From the NCBI RefSeq assembly GCF_004681185.1, contig NZ_SRIF01000003.1:186001-250000 (forward strand): a stretch of 64,000 bases of DNA, given 5' to 3'. Source of the stretch: Haloarcula amylovorans. Its GTDB lineage: Archaea; Halobacteriota; Halobacteria; Halobacteriales; Haloarculaceae. A program made the translations under genes and the position numbers. Of the stretch, positions 20,401 through 27,475 are shown one piece after another; positions within the stretch are counted from its first letter, which is position 1, and each line of letters opens with the position of its first letter. The notes under the pieces were generated by a model. It saw only the letters and a program-made list of their open reading frames with translations, had not been told where the DNA came from and did not search any database.

Positions 20401-21246
20401 CAGTAATACCAACTTCACTGGTTTCTCCAGTTCCGCTTCTCGCTTAGCCCGCAATCGGTCTAATCGAGTCACCACTTCCTCAGGATCGATATCCGACGGT
20501 TGGAGGTCCTGATATCCATCCCGAGTTTCGTTGACTTCCTCGAAGAGTTTTGGTAGAATCACATCCGCCAGGACACTGTAGTTCTGGATGTCCTTCCATA
20601 GCTCCCCTGTCTCCCAGTCGTACCCACTAGATCCAGTCGTGACAGTTTTGAGGATCTCCTGTGCCCGAGTCTGTCGCTCGGGCCACGCATCCGTTGTTCG
20701 GAACCACTTCTCGAAATATGCGACATTGAGCTGTGACGAGAGCCCTTCCGAAATGTCGTCGTCGACACCAGTCAGATCAGGATCCTGATGGGCGTGTCTG
20801 AGCACGATCTCGCTGAAGCTCCGTTGTTTCTGTCCCTGATATTTGAGGAGGTTAACTGAGATGGGGATTACGTGGTAATCCTGGTGAATCGTCCGCCAGT
20901 GGTCGCGTAACTGCGTTGCGCTGTCCGCTTCTAGTTGTGTGAGGTCGTCCCAGACTTCATCATACTGTCCATCGAGCCACTTGGAATCAAGTAATCCATC
21001 GAGGACCGTGAGGAGGTGGCTCTTTCCACTGCCGTAGTAGCCGTAGAGCCAATAGTTCGACCCTGTTCGCATGTCATCTGCTCGTCCAAGCATCCGGTCG
21101 ACGAAGTCCCCAACAAACCGTTGGGAGTCCGTCGTCATATGGTATGATTGGATAGCGTGCCGACGGTGATCGCGCTCATTCCGATCGATGCGTATCGATT
21201 CCTCGAAATCATCCGGCAGATCATCGAACCAACTTGCATCAGCCAT
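17494..21246 (-). CDS. brxC: BREX P-loop ATPase BrxC/PglY, copy a
   Basis: 1250 aa. Walker A is GYYGSGKS at residues 69-76 in the context NYWLYGYYGSGKSHLL, typical of BrxC/PglY, and Walker B is KLVLLLDEVSLFIG near 279-292. A long helical C-terminal half follows, including possible coiled coils near residues 990-1050 and 1180-1240. The ATG shares one base with the brxA stop and the 3' end overlaps brxB by 4 bp, showing tight coupling. It is clearly divergent from copy b (13089-16910), so the two may form a heteromeric complex. Confidence 0.87.
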   Translation of the reverse strand: MADASWFDDLPDDFEESIRIDRNERDHRRHAIQSYHMTTDSQRFVGDFVDRMLGRADDMRTGSNYWLYGYYGSGKSHLLTVLDGLLDSKWLDGQYDEVWDDLTQLEADSATQLRDHWRTIHQDYHVIPISVNLLKYQGQKQRSFSEIVLRHAHQDPDLTGVDDDISEGLSSQLNVAYFEKWFRTTDAWPERQTRAQEILKTVTTGSSGYDWETGELWKDIQNYSVLADVILPKLFEEVNETRDGYQDLQPSDIDPEEVVTRLDRLRAKREAELEKPVKLVLLLDEVSLFIGTDFERLTELQTLAENIDDIGDGDIQLVATAQAKIEDVQPKFAAHGADFSIVKDRFPHRYQLPSKHVGEIAKRRLFAKSDQGEIQVREVLENASVKPSESLVYNETKQNTKPPLDSIDADTLVEFYPFLPYHAPLFLEILFNLRREASDPAKSIFSGTARAILALMHNLLQRWVESGEPDQVITLVDFYDLIKPELRETLEQDVRVVGELPDNDDDDGERNDEKGRSIADEVADGNLEEFDLEVAKAVLLLQHVHDIVPLNEGNIAVSVMSDLNGQSWISTQNRVEESLDRLQKFIRPTEDESGARYRFATQEERLIYEDTEANEEDPEWDAILNALDEHLWERIIQDLSLPESVPYGESGEEYPVAYEFSLDGTDFETTTEADGGLEVPISVQGVHPNHTLQNTDEETLYWEIDTDGLDDLRKHLIDWWALQDAISTHNAPPAVERDLERRASAIRSKLVSVMQRGSFTVKDRTDIGNLTTAVQTAVDVGYPDDFHPMMLQVTADRLQELAELSTEDPLPAWAQTIQVPSSDPSANQGKKSIQRNVLSLTGRQLKDTEAGLNMNTVLDGITDEKPFYDDARPALCAIIWGFCRKGRLVPVDEAGNTLENAAVLDQDRLSTTRLKLLPRESIGKLLEAGGFKETTETVADGLIHLQEANQQLRATLTGLQEDIQLIADTDIRSDAVAGLLGALIDELADRIAATTDRLAVVKSQGDGLGDAIEQTNDEQDWLDEVVDVWNRRLVSLYRFDAQLAIGDIEFEWIDTDAQSLVAEQRDALTTFDGSWWTTDGWTMLAGEASTELSDELQRSWDEYVDEQGLPSFVDRLEEHPWIVDATALPASVQPAFERTYITPLRELRRWYETIEETVSALDADNEDTLVSAADDIADVQARADAIDGDIEGLESRLDRFSTIVGDQTPDDVDRIGTIPDDRQALNQRLERLVETRELDIEQVESGVIIR

Positions 21247-22085
21247 TAGCTATCACTCCCAGGGTGTATCCATGCATACGGTTCTTCGGTGGGACGGAGA
21301 TTTAGGTTGCCGTGGAGTTCGAGATACTCCCACGCATCGGTGCTAGCAACACGGTCGAAGAGCTCCTCCCAGCGTTTCTCTGGTTGGAAGAGATATAGTA
21401 ACCCTCGTGGGGCTGTAATCCAGTCCTCGTCACCGGTTTCATACGAATAGTCCATTGCGACAAGTAGCGGTACAGTTCCTACAGCTGGGGTGTATCCCGT
21501 CACCGTTCGTTGCCCCTCAAGAACACCAATCTCACGCATCACTGACCGGAGCCCCTCACACCACCGCTCCGTCGTCGATTCTGCATACTCGAAGCTGCTG
21601 CCATCGGTATACGTGAGTCCGTTGAGGACATCCTGGAGAGTTTCATTTGAGAAGTCCAATGGTTCCGACTTCTCCCCAGCAAGACGATTGCTGTATTCGT
21701 GAACGGCGTATCGAACCAGGGTATCGTCGGAAACAAGATAGAAGTAGAGAATTTGTGCCTTGTCTCGTGCCGTCTCACAGTGCTCAAACACTTCAGGAAG
21801 AAGGCTTGGCTTCGGGAGTGTCGTCGGTGCATTCTTGAATCGGGATGTCAATACGCGAAAAATCTTCTGTGAACTCCCCCGTGTGCTCCGGTTTGACAGC
21901 CGTTCATCGAACCATCGCTCTTTCACCTCGTTCCAATTTCCCTGCTCCGCATAGAGACGAGCGAGTTCCTCCGCTCGCTCAACTAAGAGACCGCACATGG
22001 TCAAATCCATGTTTACTTCTGCCGGCGAGAGTTGATGGGAGAGGGAAGGGAGTGGCGTCTTCCCGCCGTCAGGTGAAATGTCCAT
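21246..22085 (-). CDS. brxA: BREX protein BrxA (DUF1819-like), first gene of the operon
   Basis: 279 aa from the ATG at 22083-22085; an internal Met (MDLTMCGLL, residue 26) is an alternative start and would give a length closer to typical BrxA. The segment NWNEVKERWFDERL, followed by RSTRGSSQKIFRVLTSR, matches the BrxA helical DNA-binding family. BrxA is a small nucleic-acid-binding protein of BREX. It starts the minus-strand operon and its stop overlaps the brxC-a start. The upstream gap faces the divergent DUF2254 gene. Confidence 0.8.
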   Translation of the reverse strand: MDISPDGGKTPLPSLSHQLSPAEVNMDLTMCGLLVERAEELARLYAEQGNWNEVKERWFDERLSNRSTRGSSQKIFRVLTSRFKNAPTTLPKPSLLPEVFEHCETARDKAQILYFYLVSDDTLVRYAVHEYSNRLAGEKSEPLDFSNETLQDVLNGLTYTDGSSFEYAESTTERWCEGLRSVMREIGVLEGQRTVTGYTPAVGTVPLLVAMDYSYETGDEDWITAPRGLLYLFQPEKRWEELFDRVASTDAWEYLELHGNLNLRPTEEPYAWIHPGSDS

Positions 22086-22421
22086 AGTGCGGTCAACAAA
22101 ATCAACCTACTTTACTGTTTGTTACTCGTGGAGGGCTCCAATGACTGGAATCTTGAATCTGTCCAACAGCGCACGAATTTATAGAGGTAGCTGCGAATAT
22201 CTGGTCGCTATAGATCTGACAAGCGGCGAACCTTGTTCTGACCGATTAATGGACTTCCTGTACTAAACAATACAACTAGCTCTGTTTTGACAGAGTCGCG
22301 ATCTACTGAGAGCCACCGAAGCTCCTACTCTATCACGTCTGGATTACTTGTATCAGAGAGAACATGAGCGGAATGCGTCACATATAAACAATAGTGCTAA
22401 TTCCTTTATGAGAGTGAATAC
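22086..22421. promoter_or_regulatory. Divergent promoter region between brxA and the DUF2254 gene
   Basis: 336 bp without a credible gene. On the plus strand TATAAA at 22383-22388 lies 34-39 bp before the ATG at 22422, as expected for a haloarchaeal promoter with a very short leader. On the minus strand no equally clear TATA box precedes brxA. The short plus-strand frame at 22078-22266 lacks acidic bias and is not called. Confidence 0.5.
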
Positions 22422-24146
22422 ATGAATTTGCGGAAGTGGAGGGGATTGTTCTGGGGATGGTCTAATCATCTACTATTTCGATATGCTGCCTTTACGGTCG
22501 CTACGGCTACGGTATTCGCGACGCTGACAGCTCTCCTCAATCTGCCTGTGGAAAGCGAGAACAGCCGGACGTTGCTGACAGCTCTGGCGACTGCCGAAGC
22601 TTCAGTTCTAGCAATCGTCTTCTCCGTGACCGTCGTCGCTTTGCAACTCGTTGTGACGCGGTACTCAGCTCGTCTCACCTCGCTCTTCGTCAAGGAGCCG
22701 CTGTTCCGAACGACATTCGCTCTCTTCGTTGGCGCAATAGCGTTTAATCTGCTCGTCGTCTATTCGCTCCCGGTACAGAACGACCGCCTGACGAACGCGG
22801 CCATTGGAGTCGCATTTGCGTTTGCTTCTATCTCGACCGTTGCGCTATATCAATTTATACGGATGATGATCCAACGCAGCTCACCCGACAATCTCATTTC
22901 CGTATTAATCGAACGAGAACTTGCACCTAACACATACCTCCCAGATTCAGTTGCGGAATTCCGGGAGATCGAGGTGCATCCGATTCGTCCATTGTATCAG
23001 ACTATTGCTCGTGCGATTGAACTGGGCGAATACCAGACCGCAGAACAGGGAATTGGTGGGCTTCGAGTAGTACTCATACGGACATTCGGTTATCTTGAGA
23101 GCGAGCGCTCTAAGGGGGACGCTGCTCAGTATGCAACGGTTGTTTCGACCGAGATCCTCATGGAGTATGTTCCGCCGATTCTGGAGCAAGCTTACTCCCA
23201 TGAACAGTACGACTTGGTTTCGAATGCGATCGAAGATATCGAGGCGGTAGCTCTGAACGGGCTTGACCGTGGATTCACTGATATCACCGAGGCTGCTGCT
23301 GAGGGACTCGCAGATGCGTTCGATGCAGCTCCGTTAACGTGGGAAGGGAATCGTCTTCGAAATCCGATCAAAGAATCGTTACTTGAGCTCACGAAATCCA
23401 CAGCGAACGATGCCGGCTACCCGACGTTACGAGCGGTCTTTCATTCACTGAATTTCCAAATGACGGTTCTTTTGCGACGTAGGCCGGATTCGAATGTAAC
23501 CCACCATCTCGTCGGGGACTACTACAGGCGAGAGGTTGTTGAAATATTCGAAGCCCTCATTGACCGGTATGGTCCTGACGTAGAAAACCAAGATATCAAT
23601 TGGGTCTCGCCAACTGAGGGGCGCAAGTGGACACTCCCCAATGAGGCAGAGCCACTTCGAAACTTTTGGCGAGAATACGTTAACTTCACAGAAACGGTCC
23701 TGCGCTATCGTGTCTCCGAAGAAGAGTATCCATTTGTCGAAGGATCAATCGATGACGGCTGGAGACAAATTACAGAGTGTGCTGCCGATGCTAATATCGA
23801 TGGACTGGCGACGCTGTGCTGCATTACGACGATTCAGCTCGCCTATCATGTTGATCAGCTAGAGGATGGCCGTCCTGGATTGTGGACGAACAATCTTGGG
23901 TTCCTCAGGCGAGACTACGATCCTGTCATCGTCGATCGAGCATTTGCACTCCTAAAGGCGGGTGAACAGCCGGAGGGCGCCAATATCTCAGTTCGAACAG
24001 CCAACCCAACGGTTGATAGCACAGATAAGAGCTTCATTGAACGAATCCTCAGCACTGAAAAAGAAGACACATCGTTTGAGAAGTGGATTGTCGAGTTCGA
24101 GAAAGAAGTACTCGAACGAACGGAGTACCTCCAAGAGCGAGAATGA
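22422..24146 (+). CDS. DUF2254-type predicted membrane protein
   Basis: 574 aa. Four hydrophobic helices lie in the first quarter, at about residues 18-40, 48-75, 95-115 and 126-150. The segment LAIVFSVTVVALQLVVTRYS is characteristic of the DUF2254 membrane family. The remaining 420 residues are acidic, helical and presumably cytoplasmic. The function of the family is unknown. The gene has its own TATA box and its stop overlaps the next ATG (ATGA), so the two are one transcription unit. It diverges from BREX. A membrane protein next to an anti-phage locus could be an abortive-infection effector, but this is only context. Confidence 0.7.
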   Translation: MNLRKWRGLFWGWSNHLLFRYAAFTVATATVFATLTALLNLPVESENSRTLLTALATAEASVLAIVFSVTVVALQLVVTRYSARLTSLFVKEPLFRTTFALFVGAIAFNLLVVYSLPVQNDRLTNAAIGVAFAFASISTVALYQFIRMMIQRSSPDNLISVLIERELAPNTYLPDSVAEFREIEVHPIRPLYQTIARAIELGEYQTAEQGIGGLRVVLIRTFGYLESERSKGDAAQYATVVSTEILMEYVPPILEQAYSHEQYDLVSNAIEDIEAVALNGLDRGFTDITEAAAEGLADAFDAAPLTWEGNRLRNPIKESLLELTKSTANDAGYPTLRAVFHSLNFQMTVLLRRRPDSNVTHHLVGDYYRREVVEIFEALIDRYGPDVENQDINWVSPTEGRKWTLPNEAEPLRNFWREYVNFTETVLRYRVSEEEYPFVEGSIDDGWRQITECAADANIDGLATLCCITTIQLAYHVDQLEDGRPGLWTNNLGFLRRDYDPVIVDRAFALLKAGEQPEGANISVRTANPTVDSTDKSFIERILSTEKEDTSFEKWIVEFEKEVLERTEYLQERE

Positions 24147-24787
24147 CGACCCCTACAGAGGAAAATGCGATCAATAATGACGAACCAGATACGTTTCAAC
24201 TTCGGTTCGAGAACGGGAGTCTCGTCGAACGGGTGGGTGATAGCGAGGGCCCCGATACGGACCACACCGTTGACCTGATCGAACCGGGAGAACGGACTGG
24301 CTTTGCGGTCGAAGTAAAATCCGTGGCGCTCGACGTGAATGGCCAGCTTCGAGAGACTGTCGACTCCCGCGGTCGCCTCCTCAATTTCGGATCGAGACAA
24401 CACGCTGAATATTACGCTCGTCAATTGTCAGCTTCGGACGGCTCACTTAGAATCCAAGCCGTCCCACAAAACGAACCGAAGGATATCGACGCATATCTTC
24501 TCGCCGACCACAACCCGTCGATCAAAGAACCAGCCGAGATTGACGGGGACACGTGGACATTCGATGTGGGGGCAAAGCTTTACGGCGCACTCGGCGAGGC
24601 GATTCTCTTGGAGACTCCGAAACCACATGCACTCGTCTACTTCGTTCAGCAGGATCTGGACATCAAGGAGAATGACCTTGAGTGGGGACTGAACGTAGAC
24701 GTCAATCGTGGTCAGCTGCTATCGGTTGAGAGTTCTGCTGGGAAAAACGCTGGACGCCAGACTGCGTCATCGAAGCTCGTTTCGTAG
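24143..24787 (+). CDS. Unknown soluble protein coupled to the DUF2254 gene
   Basis: 214 aa from the ATG at 24143, which overlaps the previous TGA. I chose this start because of the ATGA overlap; an upstream in-frame start would invade the membrane-protein gene by 60 more bases and read basic sequence. The protein is acidic, without signal peptide, membrane segment or recognised catalytic motif. It alternates predicted strands (FAVEVKSVALDV, ALVYFVQQDLDI) and ends in a Ser/Lys-rich tail. I do not recognise the family. Translational coupling suggests that it partners with the membrane protein. Confidence 0.65.
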   Translation: MTTPTEENAINNDEPDTFQLRFENGSLVERVGDSEGPDTDHTVDLIEPGERTGFAVEVKSVALDVNGQLRETVDSRGRLLNFGSRQHAEYYARQLSASDGSLRIQAVPQNEPKDIDAYLLADHNPSIKEPAEIDGDTWTFDVGAKLYGALGEAILLETPKPHALVYFVQQDLDIKENDLEWGLNVDVNRGQLLSVESSAGKNAGRQTASSKLVS

Positions 24788-24994
24788 ATGTTTTTCGTCG
24801 CATGTTTGATCACCGGTTTCGGGAGATTCGCCAGCACGGCGAACCCCTCACCCATTGAGGGGAAAACAAACTCAGGCGAATCTGAGAGGCAAATTTCCCG
24901 CTGTATTTGTCCCGACGCCAGACCTCAGATGAACGTAATATATTTGACATACCTGCGCCAATGTAATACACCTCGACAAGAATAGCTCAAATCA

Positions 24995-26059
24995 ATGGAA
25001 TTGACGCGCAACAAGACGATTGACGGTCTTCTGACTGGCTCACCAGGTCCGTTTCGACTTAAAACGTCAGAGGAGCGAGGGCAGCGAGTATTGGATGGCT
25101 TCCGCGAGACAGTCGCGCAATCAGAAGCCGATGCTGAGTTTTCGGTGGACAAAGAGTACTGGGTCCGGTACTATCTCGAGGGGCACAGCGAGGCTTACGG
25201 CTTTGAGATTGCTGGCGACCTCGACAAGGAAGTGAGAGGAAGACGTGGCGACTGCCGGGTCATCTATGAGGGGCAGAAGATGGTATTGGAAGTCGAGAAG
25301 GACCTGAAGAATTTCTTCAAACACGGGCACGAAACCAATGGGGCGGTTGGATGGGGCACGCCCGGAAGTATCGACCTCGTCTTTGCTATAACCGACAATG
25401 ACGGTCGAAAAGAGGAGCTCGACATCCCGGTCATCATTGCATCTGATTATGATCGTTCTGAGCTTGATGAACCGACATTCGAGCAGTGGTATAATCGAGT
25501 TAGAGAGCTCAAGTCCGTCAAGGAGGCTTTCGTAATGAGTCTTCTCTCGACAGTCTACTGGGAGTATACGAAGGGGACCCCGACGGTATGGGAAGTACAG
25601 AAACGAGCTGGAGAGATTGACTCGATGAGCCGTGAGTATCTTTCTGCGATTCATGACAACCTCTGGTCTGCCGTCGCAAATGGGGTGAACGATGTCCTAT
25701 TCAACCGAGAAATTGCGATCCAAGAAGGGGAAGAATTCGCTGACCTCAAATCGAAGGCTATGTCTCTCGTTCAGGAGGGGTACTCTGAGACGTCTGAGTG
25801 GGAATGTCCCGTTTGCTCAGAGCCGCTTGTCTTAGTCGGCACCCACAAGCTGGTTTATGAACCAGACTTCGAGACTATGACTGAGGGGCAGTGGACTGAG
25901 CAACAGGCTGCTCAAGAAGGCGGATTCTTTGAGGAGGGTGTCCACGGAGAGACACTCACAGCAATATACTGCTTCGATTGTCTGGTTGGCGGAGTCGCAG
26001 GTCCTCTCGATACCGAACCGATGTTGTTTGACAATCGGACTGAGGTAGAGTTCAAGTAA
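24995..26059 (+). CDS. Unknown protein with possible PD-(D/E)xK core and C-terminal zinc ribbon
   Basis: 354 aa. Residues 80-105 contain RGDCRVIYEG, then KMVLEVEKDL, a strand-turn-strand with an aspartate followed by ExE/K that resembles the core of PD-(D/E)xK nucleases; this match is weak. The C-terminal third has CPVC near residue 272 and CFDC near 327, a pair of Cys knuckles that can bind one zinc ion. It stands 207 bp after the previous gene, and its stop is 3 bp from the stop of the convergent thymidylate-synthase-like gene. I do not recognise the family. Its location suggests a nucleic-acid-related defence role. Confidence 0.6.
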   Translation: MELTRNKTIDGLLTGSPGPFRLKTSEERGQRVLDGFRETVAQSEADAEFSVDKEYWVRYYLEGHSEAYGFEIAGDLDKEVRGRRGDCRVIYEGQKMVLEVEKDLKNFFKHGHETNGAVGWGTPGSIDLVFAITDNDGRKEELDIPVIIASDYDRSELDEPTFEQWYNRVRELKSVKEAFVMSLLSTVYWEYTKGTPTVWEVQKRAGEIDSMSREYLSAIHDNLWSAVANGVNDVLFNREIAIQEGEEFADLKSKAMSLVQEGYSETSEWECPVCSEPLVLVGTHKLVYEPDFETMTEGQWTEQQAAQEGGFFEEGVHGETLTAIYCFDCLVGGVAGPLDTEPMLFDNRTEVEFK

Positions 26060-26062
26060 CGA

Positions 26063-26785
26063 CTATCTCTCGAAGCAGGTTCGGTCGGATTCTTGGAGTC
26101 TTCGGTAGATCTTTCGGACATTCCCCTCGTCGTGGGTCGTCACGTTGTGAACCTCCTCGCGTACCTCGCCTACTTCGTAATCTGCTTGCCTCGCAGCGTA
26201 TGCTAGGAGAGCACCGGAGGCCACGAGATTTCCTAGCCCCTTCAAGCCGAAGAACTGGCTTCGGAGCGTCGTGCAGAGGCCGAGCGTCCCGAAGTCCGTC
26301 GTGAATTGGAGATGGCTGACGCAGGGCAGCCCTTTCACCTGGGGTGCCTTCATCGCCCGCTGCCGGTCATTTTCATCGAACAGATTGGCGATTAGAGCAT
26401 TCCTCCGATTACCGGGATACCCTTTCAGCCCCTCGCCGATGCACTCTTCTATTGCTTTCCCACTCTGCTTCCAGTATCCTCCATCCAGTTGCTCGATCAC
26501 GCGGTCCTCGACCCAGTGTGCTACGGTGTCACCGCCTGCAAGCGGCGATGTCTTGCTGAGTGAAAGGTCTTCGATACCACTAAACTGGCCTCCGAGTCGG
26601 AGTGCTCGCCGCCAGGTATTGAACTGGGTATCCCGTATATTTGGGACGGCACTCGGCTCTGAAACAGGGTCGGTTACTCTCACAGTCAGGGATTGTGGTC
26701 GGTGACGGAGCCACAGGTCAACTGCATCAGCATATGCTTCTACGAAGCTGCCACCGATTGCTTCTGTTCTGTAACTAGCAGTCAT
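26063..26785 (-). CDS. Thymidylate-synthase-fold protein (ThyA-like)
   Basis: 240 aa. Residues 153-190 follow the ThyA active-site region: LPCVSHLQF with a cysteine at 155 in the nucleophile position, then LRS (R175, S176, the phosphate-binding pair) and GLGN (N186, the base-recognising Asn). A TTHDEGN segment replaces the usual GDTHLYSNH. The Asp that follows Arg-Ser in normal ThyA is absent, with Phe instead. Known relatives include enzymes that alkylate the pyrimidine 5-position for hypermodified DNA. A TATA-like TTTATT on the minus strand around 26814-26819 suits a leaderless transcript. It may modify a pyrimidine or only bind a nucleotide. The fold call is fairly good; the reaction is unknown. 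Confidence 0.65.
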   Translation of the reverse strand: MTASYRTEAIGGSFVEAYADAVDLWLRHRPQSLTVRVTDPVSEPSAVPNIRDTQFNTWRRALRLGGQFSGIEDLSLSKTSPLAGGDTVAHWVEDRVIEQLDGGYWKQSGKAIEECIGEGLKGYPGNRRNALIANLFDENDRQRAMKAPQVKGLPCVSHLQFTTDFGTLGLCTTLRSQFFGLKGLGNLVASGALLAYAARQADYEVGEVREEVHNVTTHDEGNVRKIYRRLQESDRTCFER

Positions 26786-27475
26786 GCCGAGAAAGGTACA
26801 AGGTCTGAAGGATAATAAATTTTAACTGATTTGACAATTGTGGCGAAGGGGAATTTTGGGCTACACCCCTAGGGGTCACGCTGCACAAACCACGATAGCT
26901 TCCCGCAGATTATAAAGAAAGCATTCTGAAGTGCGAAATCGACAGAAGAGAATTTCCGATATTCTGAACTTAGCAGACTTCTATGTATATACGGCCACTA
27001 TCCATCGTTAATCACGACTTTCTAGAATTCAAATAAATCATTTATAAAGAACAGAGTAATTTGGAGGGTTTTTGTTTGTCATTTATCTGTTTGCACTGAA
27101 ATTCGTCTGGATGTCCTCGTCAACGAATTCTTTCAATCGCCCATCTTCTTTGAAATGTTCGGCTTGGCTCCGCATACATCGAAATAAACTTCTATCGGCT
27201 TATAATCCACCCTCGGAAAAATCAGAAGCATACATGAAATGTACCCCAATCGCAAAATGCCTGGAATCCGGCGATTTCCCCAACGTATACTACCGGACAA
27301 ATACAGTCGCACTCATGGCCAATACGAAAGATAGCCACGAACCAGAAGACGAGCTGTTCTAAGTCCAAATAACAGTACCCAGAATTCCTCATTCTCCACC
27401 CGCCTGACGTGTTCGAGGATTTCATTACCCCCGGACTCCCAGCCCACGTATCAGTAGCGTAGTACTTGCTCACCA
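26786..27475. other. 690-bp gene-poor, A+T-rich gap
   Basis: The gap lies between the diverging ThyA-like and mcrB genes and is richer in A and T than its surroundings. A clear TATA-like TTTATAAA is at 27041-27048, but it is over 400 bp before the mcrB ATG, so a long leader, a small RNA or an unseen small gene could lie in 27070-27470. The plus frame at 27072-27362 starts with TTG and lacks haloarchaeal acidic composition, so it is not called. Nothing else was recognised. Confidence 0.4.

Noticed and set aside
22078..22266. 62-residue plus-strand frame overlapping the brxA start
   Set aside because: It overlaps the start of brxA, has no acidic bias and no homology-like motif.
27072..27362. 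96-residue plus-strand frame before mcrB
   Set aside because: TTG start, neutral composition and no motif; kept only as a possible unseen small gene.
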